DNA from: Opitutaceae bacterium
GTDB taxonomy: Bacteria > Verrucomicrobiota > Verrucomicrobiia > Opitutales > Opitutaceae
Length of the DNA stretch: 64,000 nt
NCBI GenBank assembly: GCA_024233285.1
Contig: JACKPU010000001.1
Location: 760,737 to 824,736, forward strand
Direction of reading: 5' to 3'
Within the stretch, counting starts at the first letter, position 1, and every line of letters begins with the position of its first letter. The position numbers were made by a program, and so were the translations under genes. Positions 24,641-32,569 of this stretch are shown in pieces. The notes beneath the pieces are model-generated. The model had not been told where the DNA came from. It did not search any database and saw nothing but the letters and a program-made list of their open reading frames with translations.

Positions 24641-27600
24641 TCAGGCGCGTTTGAAGCGGCCCAGTAAATCATGGGCGCCGAGATAAAGCGCGGGGATGAA
24701 CACGAGGGTCACGAAGGTCGAGGCGACGAGTCCGCCGAGCACCACGCGGGCGAGGGCGGCCTGCATTTCCGCACCGGCGCCGAGGCCGAGCGCGAGCGGC
24801 GAAAGGCCGAGCACGGTGGTGAGCGTGGTCATCAGGATCGGACGCAAACGGCGGCGGCACGCGCGGCGCACCGCTTCGACCGGTTCGAGGCCTTCATCCC
24901 GTCGCAGCAAATTGGTGTAATCCACCAGCACGATCGCGTTGTTGACGACGATGCCGATGAGCATGACGACGCCCATGAGGCTTTGCATGTTCACCGTGGT
25001 GCCGGTGAGCAGCATCGTGGGCACCACACCGATCACGGCAAGCGGCACCGAGCAGAGCACGATCAGCGGATCGAGGAAGCGTTCGAACTGGCCGGCCATG
25101 ACCATGTAGACGAGTGCCAGCGCGATGATCAGCGACAGCCGGAAATCGGCGGAGGCCTTTTGCTGTTCCTCGTATTCGCCGCCGAAATAGACGGAGAATC
25201 CCGGGGGCATGGCGATGCCGGCGACTTGCTCGCGAATCGCGGTGATGGCTTCGCCCATCGGCGTGCCCTGCGCGAGATTGGCGGTCACGCGCGTGATGCG
25301 CTGGCCGTCCACGCGATTGATTTCGGGCGGTCCGAGCGCGCTGCGCGGATCGATGACCGACGAAACCGGGATGATCTCACCGCCAGGCAACCGCAGCGGG
25401 ATGTTGGCAAGGCTCTCGGTCGTGCGCCGGTCCTCGGGCCGCAGGCGAACCACGATGGGGAACTCCTCGCCGCCGAGACGATACGCGCCCGCGCGGCCGC
25501 CGCCGACATTGGTCTGGATGACATCGGCCACGTCGCGCACGGACAACCCGAGCTGGGCGAGCTTGTCGCGATCGAGGTGCAGGTCGGTTTGCGGGCGACC
25601 ATGATTGCGCGACACGCGCACACCCTTGACGCCCGGAATGGTTTCGATGGCGCCGCGGATGGTGTTGCCGATTTGTTCGGCCTGATCGAGATCGTAACCG
25701 CGGATCTCCATCGAAACGTCTTCGCTGCCACCGCCGGAACGGAAGATGCGGCGCAGGATCCACAGGCCTGATTGCGCGCTGACGCGGATATCCGCGCCGG
25801 GAATCTGGCCATCGAGGGCGGTGCGCAACGAATCAGCGAGTGCCGTCGTGCTGATGGAGCTGTCCGCCCGCATGGTGAGTTCGACTTCGGCACGGCCCTG
25901 GCGAATGTCAGTGGAGAAGTGTTCGACGGTGTCCGGGGGCACGAGGGCGCGCACTTTGGTCTCGAGCTCGCCGAGGTAGTTGTTGAGCACGGCGACATTG
26001 GTGCCGTCGGCCATGAACAGATCGATGTCGATCTCGTCGGCCTCCGATGGCGGCGTCAGTTCCACGGGGATGAATGGCGTGGTGGCGAAGCCGAGCCCGA
26101 CGAGCAGGATGCTGCCGGCGATGACGGTGCGGCGCCGGTGCACGGCCCATTGCAGGATCCGGGCATAGCGTTCGTCCAGCCGGTTGAACGCGCGCTGGAC
26201 CCGGCCGGGCTGGCGGGTGGTGGGGGCGGGACGCTTGAGCAATTTGCTCGCGAGCATCGGCACAAGCGTGAGCGCTACGGCCAGCGAACAGAGCAACGCG
26301 AACACGACCACGAGCGCGAGCTGTTGGAAGAGCACGCCGGAGATGGTCTGCATGAACACGACCGGCAGAAAGATGACCGTGGTCGTGAGGGTGGAGGCGA
26401 CGATTGCGCCGGCGACTTCCTTGGTGCCGAGTCGCGCGGCGGTGATGGGATCGCGGCCCTCCTCGCGCATGCGCGTGATGTTTTCGAGCACGACCACGGC
26501 GTTGTCCACGACGAGGCCGACGCCGAGCGCGAGGCCGCCGAAGCTCATTTGGTTGAGCGTGAGCCCGTTGAAATACAGCAGGCCGAAGGTCGCGATGATC
26601 GAAATGGGAATCGAGACGGCGATGACGAAAGTCGAGGATCCGCGCCGCAAAAACGTGTAGAGCACGGCGATGGCGAGCAGCGCGCCGAAGATCGCGGACT
26701 GGCGGACGTTGTCGATCGACTCCTGGATGAACGTGCTTTGGTCGGAGGAAACGAACAGGTGGAGATCGCTGCGCTGGGCGTTGATGCGGGCGAGCTCGGC
26801 GCGAATCGATTCGGCCACCGCCACGGTGTTGGCGCCGGACTGCTTGCGCACGCCGAGCCGCAGCATGGGCTGGCCGTTGATCTTGACGACGCGATCGAGG
26901 TCCTCGTAGCCGAGATACACGTCGGCCACGTCGCGCACGCGCACGGGCTTGCCCTCGAATTCGGCGATCACGGTTTCGCGAATCTGGTCGAGATTGGTGA
27001 ATTCGCCCAGGGTGCGGACGTATTGATCCTGCACGCCGCGCGCGACATTGCCGCCGGGCAGATTGACGTTGCCGGAGCGCAGGGCGTTGCGCACATCCTC
27101 GGCGGACAGGCGGCTGGCGTTGAGCCGGTCGCGGCGCAGCTCGACCTTGACCTCGCGTTCAATGCCGCCCCAAACGTCGACCGTGCCGACGCCGGGGATC
27201 TGGTCGAAGCGCTTGTTGATGTCGCGTTGGAGAATGAGGGTGAGTTCCTGGAGGTCCCACACGTCGGAGCTCGCGCCGATGATTACGATGGGCACGTCGT
27301 TGGGGTCGAATTTCCAGACAATGGGGTCCTCAGCCTCTTCCGGCAGGCCGTTGCGGATGCGGTCGATGGCCGCGCGCACGTCGTTGGCGGCCTCGTCAAG
27401 ATTGGTGCCGCGGGCGAAATCGAGGGTGACCGCGCTGGACCCCAATCGCGAACTGGAGCGCGTCCGCTCCACGCCGGTTACGCCGGCGAGCGCGTTTTCC
27501 ACCGGATCGGTGATCGTCTGTTCGATTTCTTCCGGTCCGACGTTCGGGTATTCAACCCAGACGGTGAGCTGCGGAAACTCCAGCGGCGGCAGCAAATCGA

Positions 27601-27700
27601 TGGGCAGGTGGCGCAGGCCTGCGATGCCGAGCGTGATGATGACGAGGAACGTCATCAACGTGGCGACGGGGCGCTTGATGGAAGTCTCGGTCAGCGGCAT
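24641..27700 (-). CDS. RND efflux pump, inner-membrane transporter
   Basis: 1019 residues with the standard RND plan: TM1 near 10-30, two large periplasmic loops and 12 helices in two repeats. The N-terminus TSIKRPVATLMTFLVIITLG is typical. In TM4 the proton-relay motif reads VVDNAVVVLEN, with Asn at the place of the second Asp of AcrB-type pumps. It uses the proton gradient to export drugs or lipophilic compounds. The adaptor gene ends 12 bases before it on the same strand. No TolC-type outer-membrane channel is encoded nearby. Confidence 0.93.
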   Translation of the reverse strand: MPLTETSIKRPVATLMTFLVIITLGIAGLRHLPIDLLPPLEFPQLTVWVEYPNVGPEEIEQTITDPVENALAGVTGVERTRSSSRLGSSAVTLDFARGTNLDEAANDVRAAIDRIRNGLPEEAEDPIVWKFDPNDVPIVIIGASSDVWDLQELTLILQRDINKRFDQIPGVGTVDVWGGIEREVKVELRRDRLNASRLSAEDVRNALRSGNVNLPGGNVARGVQDQYVRTLGEFTNLDQIRETVIAEFEGKPVRVRDVADVYLGYEDLDRVVKINGQPMLRLGVRKQSGANTVAVAESIRAELARINAQRSDLHLFVSSDQSTFIQESIDNVRQSAIFGALLAIAVLYTFLRRGSSTFVIAVSIPISIIATFGLLYFNGLTLNQMSFGGLALGVGLVVDNAVVVLENITRMREEGRDPITAARLGTKEVAGAIVASTLTTTVIFLPVVFMQTISGVLFQQLALVVVFALLCSLAVALTLVPMLASKLLKRPAPTTRQPGRVQRAFNRLDERYARILQWAVHRRRTVIAGSILLVGLGFATTPFIPVELTPPSEADEIDIDLFMADGTNVAVLNNYLGELETKVRALVPPDTVEHFSTDIRQGRAEVELTMRADSSISTTALADSLRTALDGQIPGADIRVSAQSGLWILRRIFRSGGGSEDVSMEIRGYDLDQAEQIGNTIRGAIETIPGVKGVRVSRNHGRPQTDLHLDRDKLAQLGLSVRDVADVIQTNVGGGRAGAYRLGGEEFPIVVRLRPEDRRTTESLANIPLRLPGGEIIPVSSVIDPRSALGPPEINRVDGQRITRVTANLAQGTPMGEAITAIREQVAGIAMPPGFSVYFGGEYEEQQKASADFRLSLIIALALVYMVMAGQFERFLDPLIVLCSVPLAVIGVVPTMLLTGTTVNMQSLMGVVMLIGIVVNNAIVLVDYTNLLRRDEGLEPVEAVRRACRRRLRPILMTTLTTVLGLSPLALGLGAGAEMQAALARVVLGGLVASTFVTLVFIPALYLGAHDLLGRFKRA

Positions 27701-27712
27701 GGCGGCGGGCGA

Positions 27713-29014
27713 TTACTGCTGGTTGGCTTCCGCGGACGGACGGATGATTTCGGCGAGCAGGGCTTCGCGTTGCATGTCCTGCAGTTTCATGACGTGGGCC
27801 CATTCGACCGGGCGAATCCGGGCGGTGCTGCGACCGGTGGCGAGCAGGTTTTGACCGAGCGTCACGATCCACGCGCCGGGTGGGATTTCGCCCACGGCGA
27901 CTTCGCTGGCCCCGCGGGCGATAATGTTCACCGGCGTAAATGACATGGCAATGGGCTGGCTCAGGCCGCCGGCATCGACCGCCCCGGGCGCTTCCGCCGC
28001 GAGATAGACGCCTTCGCGGCCGGTGTTCGTGTCGGTGAACAGCGCGCTGGTGGGCACGAGCGTGGCCTGCCGGCTCTGGCCGTAGAGAATGTCGACCGGC
28101 ACGAACATGCCCGGTTGCAGCCGGCGCGAACTGTTCTCGAGTTCGATCTCGGCCTCGGTGCTGCGGGAAACCTGATTCAAAAACGGCGAGATTCGTGAGA
28201 TCGTGCCTTCGAGAGGCAGGCTGCGACTGACGGTGTTCTCGGTATAAACCAGCACCGGCATACCGACCTTGATGTAATTGAGCATCACGTCCGTGACGAT
28301 GATCCGGACCAGCACCCGATCGAGGTTGCCAATGGTGAAAAGCCGCGACGACCCGGTCACCTGCATGCCGACCTCGGCATCGCGCGCCCCCACCACCCCG
28401 GCCACCGGGGCGCGAATCACGGTCTTGGCCAGCGCATCCTGCCGTTCGGCGAGCGTGGCGGCGGCCTGTTCGACGCCGGCCTCAGCCAGGGCCACGTCCG
28501 CGTCGGCGGCGGCCAATTGCGCGGCGAGGGTTTCCTTTTCGACGTCGGTCACGAGATTGCGGTCGCTGAGCGAACGGATGCGCCGCTCCTGCGCGGCGAC
28601 TTCATCCTGGGCGGCCTGCGCCTGCCACAGCCGGGCCTCCGCGATGCGCAGGCCGGCCTCGGCCTGGCGCACCTGTTCGATCATCGTGCGATCGGAGAGT
28701 TTGACCAGCGGTTGGCCGGCGGTGACGGTCTGGCCGTCGTCCACCAGCACCTCGGCGATGCGGCCGGAGATTTCCGGATAAAGTGCGACTTGGTTTTCCG
28801 CGCGGACCGTGCCGCTCAAACGCTCGACAAGTGGCAGCGACCCGGTGCGCGTCTGGGTGGCCTCGACCGGCGGCGAGGTCATGGCGGCGCCGGGCCGTTC
28901 GGACTTGCCGCAGCCGGCGAGCGCCAAGGCAAGGGTGGTGAACAACAAGGTCGGGAGGAAACGCACGGGCAGAAGGATGTTGAGGCGCTGATGGGAAAAC
29001 GGGGGCCGCCGCAT
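27713..29014 (-). CDS. RND efflux adaptor (membrane fusion protein), lipoprotein
   Basis: 433 residues. The lipobox LALAGC places an acylated Cys after a hydrophobic stretch. A GTG at 28966 would give a shorter, more standard lipoprotein signal (VRFLPTLLFTTLALALAGC), so the true start may be there. The rest follows the HlyD/AcrA order: barrel-sandwich strand (YPEISGRIAEVLVDDGQTVTAG), a long coiled-coil hairpin (about 115-185), the return strand IRAPVAGVVGARDAEVGM, and a beta-barrel domain. It links the RND pump to an outer-membrane channel. It is first in the minus-strand operon and diverges from the ABC exporter. Confidence 0.9.
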   Translation of the reverse strand: MRRPPFSHQRLNILLPVRFLPTLLFTTLALALAGCGKSERPGAAMTSPPVEATQTRTGSLPLVERLSGTVRAENQVALYPEISGRIAEVLVDDGQTVTAGQPLVKLSDRTMIEQVRQAEAGLRIAEARLWQAQAAQDEVAAQERRIRSLSDRNLVTDVEKETLAAQLAAADADVALAEAGVEQAAATLAERQDALAKTVIRAPVAGVVGARDAEVGMQVTGSSRLFTIGNLDRVLVRIIVTDVMLNYIKVGMPVLVYTENTVSRSLPLEGTISRISPFLNQVSRSTEAEIELENSSRRLQPGMFVPVDILYGQSRQATLVPTSALFTDTNTGREGVYLAAEAPGAVDAGGLSQPIAMSFTPVNIIARGASEVAVGEIPPGAWIVTLGQNLLATGRSTARIRPVEWAHVMKLQDMQREALLAEIIRPSAEANQQ

Positions 29015-29157
29015 AAGAGGACTGACAATGTCGTGTTTTGTCCGTCAGGCAAACCGCGGCGGCGAATGGACAGTCATCATACGGTGCATTTAATCCACCG
29101 CGCACAAGCTCAAGGTGTGGAATTGACACGACTGTGACTCATCCGGTCTTGTCCTGC

Positions 29158-30141
29158 ATGGCCCAGATCGTTGTCCGCGACCTGAGAAAATCATTCCAAC
29201 TCGCGGCGCGCAGACCGGGGCTTTGGGGCGCCGTGCGTGGACTGGTCCGGCGCGAGACGCGCGAGGTCAAAGCGCTCGACGGCATCTCCTTTACCCTCGA
29301 ACCCGGCGAACTCGTGGGCTATATCGGACCCAACGGCGCGGGCAAATCGACCACGGTGAAAATCATGTCGGGCATCCTCGTGCCGGACGGCGGCGAATGC
29401 ACGGTCGGCGGCCGCGTGCCGTGGCGCGATCGCGTGGCGCATGTCGGCCGCATCGGCGTCGTGTTCGGCCAGCGCACGCAGCTCTGGTGGGATCTGCCGG
29501 TGGTCGAGTCATTCGAGCTGCTGCGCGACATTTACCGCGTGGAGGAGAAGGCCTATCAAACCGCGCGCGACGAACTCATTGCGATGTTGTCGCTGGAGCA
29601 GCTGCTCGATGTGCCGGTGCGACAGCTGAGCCTGGGCCAGCGCATGCGGTGCGATCTGGCCGCGGCACTCCTGCACGCGCCCTCGGTGCTGTTTCTCGAC
29701 GAACCGACCATCGGGCTCGACGCGCCGTCCAAGCTGGCGGTGCGCGACTTCGTGCGGCGGCTCAACCGCGAACGCGGCGTGACGGTCATCCTGACGACGC
29801 ACGACATGGATGACATTGAGGCGTTGTGCACGCGGGTGATGGTAATCAGCGGCGGCCGGATTTTGTCCGACGGCAGCCTCGATGATTTGCGGCGGAGGTT
29901 TTCGCAGGAACGCTGGTTGACCGTCGATCTGGTGGAGGCGAGCGCCGTGGTGGACGAACCCGGTGTGACGGTGGTGAGCCGCGACCACGCGCGCGTCTGT
30001 CTGCAATTCGACCCGGCGGTGCTGCCGACCGACGAGGTGATCCGGCGCGTAACGGCGAAGCATGCGGTGCGTGATCTCTTCGTGGAGAACCCGCCGATCG
30101 AGCGCATCATCGCGCGGATTTACGAGGGCGGCTTAAAATGA
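29158..30141 (+). CDS. ABC-2 type transporter ATP-binding protein
   Basis: 327 residues from the ATG at 29158. Walker A GPNGAGKST at about 57-65, the signature variant LSLGQRMR near residue 158, Walker B VLFLDEPTIGLD and the H-loop TTHDMDD are all intact. A C-terminal extension of about 90 residues follows, as in the larger ABC-2 ATPases. It powers the two permeases that follow; its stop overlaps the next start by ATGA. Substrate is unknown; such three-gene sets are common exporters in many phyla. Confidence 0.92.
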   Translation: MAQIVVRDLRKSFQLAARRPGLWGAVRGLVRRETREVKALDGISFTLEPGELVGYIGPNGAGKSTTVKIMSGILVPDGGECTVGGRVPWRDRVAHVGRIGVVFGQRTQLWWDLPVVESFELLRDIYRVEEKAYQTARDELIAMLSLEQLLDVPVRQLSLGQRMRCDLAAALLHAPSVLFLDEPTIGLDAPSKLAVRDFVRRLNRERGVTVILTTHDMDDIEALCTRVMVISGGRILSDGSLDDLRRRFSQERWLTVDLVEASAVVDEPGVTVVSRDHARVCLQFDPAVLPTDEVIRRVTAKHAVRDLFVENPPIERIIARIYEGGLK

Positions 30142-30929
30142 AGCCGTATTGGGCGATCTTCACGGCGCGGTTTCGCCTGCTGTTGCAATACCGTGCGGCG
30201 GCGCTGGCCGGCCTCGGCACGCAGTTGTTTTTCGGGGCGATTCTCGTGGCGGTGATGCGGGCGTTTTATCGCGAGTCCGATGCGGTGCAGCCGATGAATA
30301 TTGCGGAAGTGGTGACCTACATCTGGCTGGGCCAGGCGTTTCTCGCGTTGCTGCCGTGGCGCGGCGACCCGGAGATCGTGGACCTCGTGCGCAATGGCGG
30401 CGTGGCCTACGAGTTGTTGCGTCCGATGCATCTTTATCGGCTCTGGTTTGCGCGCGCGGTCGCGATGCGCACCGCGCCGACGCTGCTGCGCGCGACGCCA
30501 CTGGTGCTGATCGCCGGGTTGTTTTTGGATTTGTCTCTGCCGGCGTCGGGCACGGCCTTGCTGTGGTGGGCCGTCGCTTTGACCGGTGCGGTGGCTTTGA
30601 GCGCGGCGATCACCGTGCTGCTCAACTTCAGCCTGCTCTGGACGATCAGCGGGGAGGGCATCACCCAGCTCATGCCGTTTCTAGTCATGTTTCTGTCGGG
30701 CATGATCCTGCCGTTGCCGCTGTTTCCCGAGTGGGCGCAGACGACGCTGCACTGGCTGCCGTTTCGTGGATTGATGGACGTGCCACACCGGATTTACCTG
30801 GGGAATCTCGCGGGGATGGAGGCGATGCTCGCGCTGGTCCAACAGTGGAGTTGGGTCGTGGTGCTGGCGCTGGCCGGGCATGTGTTGCTGGCGCGCGGGT
30901 TGAAACGTCTGGTGGTGCAGGGCGGCTGA
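30138..30929 (+). CDS. ABC-2 family permease, first subunit
   Basis: 263 residues with six hydrophobic helices and no periplasmic domain. The N-terminus MKPYWAIFTARFRLLLQYRAAALAG is characteristic of the permeases that pair with a DUF990-type partner. ATGA coupling to the ATPase and a two-base gap to the second permease show that the three proteins form one heteromeric exporter. No substrate-specific feature was found. Confidence 0.87.
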   Translation: MKPYWAIFTARFRLLLQYRAAALAGLGTQLFFGAILVAVMRAFYRESDAVQPMNIAEVVTYIWLGQAFLALLPWRGDPEIVDLVRNGGVAYELLRPMHLYRLWFARAVAMRTAPTLLRATPLVLIAGLFLDLSLPASGTALLWWAVALTGAVALSAAITVLLNFSLLWTISGEGITQLMPFLVMFLSGMILPLPLFPEWAQTTLHWLPFRGLMDVPHRIYLGNLAGMEAMLALVQQWSWVVVLALAGHVLLARGLKRLVVQGG

Positions 30930-30931
30930 TC

Positions 30932-31735
30932 ATGCGCGACACGTTGCACCTTTACGGACGGTTTATCGCGGCCAGCGTGCGCGGGCAGATGCAGTATCGC
31001 GCCTCGTTCGTGATGCAGACGCTCGCGCAATTTGCCGCTACGGCCATGGAGTTCTTTGCGATCTGGGCGTTGTTTCATCGCTTCAATAAACTCGGCCCGT
31101 GGAGCCTGCCCGAGGTGGGCGTGTTCTTCGGGGTCGTCGGCGTGGCCTGGACGCTGACCGACACGATCTCGCGCGGGTTCGATGTGTTTGGCCGCTCGGT
31201 TCGCAACGGCGAGTTTGACCGCGTCCTGCTGCGTCCGCGCTCCACGGTGTTTCAACTGATCGCGCAGGAAACCCAGTTGCGTCGCATGGGCCGGATGGTG
31301 CAGGTCGGCGGCGTGTTGATCTGGGCGTGGCTGGCGCTCGACTTGGGCTGGGACCCGGAGCGCTTGCTGCTGCTGACCGCCGCGATTCTCGGCGGCGCCG
31401 CGTTGTTCATGGGGCTGCTGATCATCCAGGCAACGATCTCGATCTGGACCGTCGAGTCGCTGGAAATCATGAACATCATGACTTATGGCGGCGTGACGAC
31501 GGCGCAGTATCCGCTTTCGATTTATCCGGATTGGCTGCGGCGCTTTTTTCTCTTCTTCGTGCCGCTCGGTGTGGCGATGTATTTCCCGGTCGTGCGCATT
31601 CTCGGCAAAACCGATCCGCTCGGTTCACCCGCTTGGCTCGGCTGGGCCGGACCGCTCGCGGGCTTTCTGTTTCTGGCCGTGGCGCTGCGGGTCTGGCAAT
31701 TCGGCGTGCGCCACTACACGTCGACGGGAAGCTGA
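30932..31735 (+). CDS. ABC-2 family permease, second subunit (DUF990-like)
   Basis: 267 residues from the ATG at 30932, with six hydrophobic helices. The region GVVGVAWTLTDTISRGFDVFGRSVRNGEFDRVLLRP is the conserved central block of the DUF990 permeases. It likely forms a heterodimer with the preceding permease. The gene closes the three-gene operon and converges on the HAD gene 29 bases further on. Confidence 0.87.
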   Translation: MRDTLHLYGRFIAASVRGQMQYRASFVMQTLAQFAATAMEFFAIWALFHRFNKLGPWSLPEVGVFFGVVGVAWTLTDTISRGFDVFGRSVRNGEFDRVLLRPRSTVFQLIAQETQLRRMGRMVQVGGVLIWAWLALDLGWDPERLLLLTAAILGGAALFMGLLIIQATISIWTVESLEIMNIMTYGGVTTAQYPLSIYPDWLRRFFLFFVPLGVAMYFPVVRILGKTDPLGSPAWLGWAGPLAGFLFLAVALRVWQFGVRHYTSTGS

Positions 31736-31743
31736 GCGAAGAG

Positions 31744-31762
31744 CAGGTGGCGGCAGCACCTG
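31744..31762. terminator. Weak hairpin between convergent genes
   Basis: A 6-bp stem (CAGGTG at 31744-31749, CACCTG at 31757-31762) with a 7-base loop lies between the ABC permease and the HAD gene. There is no T-run, so termination would be weak or need a partner factor. Confidence 0.3.
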
Positions 31763-31764
31763 GG

Positions 31765-32460
31765 TCAGAGTCCCAGCAAGGCGGGGATTTCGCGGACGGT
31801 TTGAATCTGCACGAAGCGCCCCGGCACGTCCGGCGTGTGATCCACCCGCTCGGCGCCCCAAGTCAGGTGATAGGGCACATGCGCGCCGTGACCGCCGAGA
31901 TCGAGGACGGGAATGATGTCGGACTTCAGTGAATTGCCGACCATGAGGAATTCGCGCGGATCGACGGCGTGGCGCGACAACAATGCGGCGTAGGTGGCAG
32001 CGTCCTTTTCCGCCACGATCTCGACGTGGGCGAAGTGCGCGGCGAGCCCGGACTTGTCGAGTTTGCGTTGTTGATCGCGCAGGTCGCCCTTGGTGATCAG
32101 CAGCAGGCGGTGGGAGCCGCTGAGCTGATCGAGCGTTTCGGTCACGCCGTCGAGCAGTTCAACGGGGTGCGCGAGCATGTCGCGGCCGAGCGCGATCAGG
32201 GTCTGGATTTCCTCGGCGCTGATCTTGCCGTCGGTCAGGGCGATGGCGGTTTCAATGGCCGAGAGGGTGAAGCCCTTCACGCCGTAGCCGTAGAGTTCGA
32301 GGTTGCGCATCTCGGTGGCGAAGAGGGTGCGGTTGACCGTGTCGGCATCGTGATAACGCGACAGCAGGGCGCGATACTGCTCGTGCACGTTTTCGAAGAT
32401 GGTCTCGTTGTGCCAGAGCGTGTCGTCGGCATCGAAACCGATGATGCGGCAATGTTGCAT
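31765..32460 (-). CDS. HAD-family hydrolase
   Basis: 231 residues from the ATG at 32460, which places the catalytic motif at the usual N-terminal site: IGFDADDTLWHNE with the nucleophile D10 and acid/base D12. Motif II is LLLITKGD, motif III has Lys in VAEKDAATY, and motif IV is FLMVGNSLKSDI with the metal-binding Asp. A helical C1 cap lies at about 25-100. The protein is a soluble phosphatase of the YjjG/haloacid dehalogenase type. The substrate is unknown. It diverges from the LtaS-like gene. Confidence 0.88.
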   Translation of the reverse strand: MQHCRIIGFDADDTLWHNETIFENVHEQYRALLSRYHDADTVNRTLFATEMRNLELYGYGVKGFTLSAIETAIALTDGKISAEEIQTLIALGRDMLAHPVELLDGVTETLDQLSGSHRLLLITKGDLRDQQRKLDKSGLAAHFAHVEIVAEKDAATYAALLSRHAVDPREFLMVGNSLKSDIIPVLDLGGHGAHVPYHLTWGAERVDHTPDVPGRFVQIQTVREIPALLGL

Positions 32461-32510
32461 ACGCCCATGCAACGGCCCGGCGGGGCGCCGAAGCAAGCCC
32501 GGGCCCAAGG

Positions 32511-32522
32511 TGAATAAAAATT
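32511..32522 (+). promoter_or_regulatory. Shared AT-rich upstream element, copy 2
   Basis: TGAATAAAAATT lies 59 bases before the LtaS-like start and is identical to 13905-13916, which lies 60 bases before the YceI gene. Two TTCATGCGGG direct repeats (32521-32530 and 32543-32552) follow it. Confidence 0.4.
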
Positions 32523-32569
32523 CATGCGGGGTTAATGTTTGGTTCATGCGGGTTGGGCAGAATGGGGCG

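Noticed and set aside
25772..27943. Open frame of about 720 codons antisense to the first RND pump
   Set aside because: Same composition effect; no signal, domain or conserved motif, and the sense strand is a full RND transporter.
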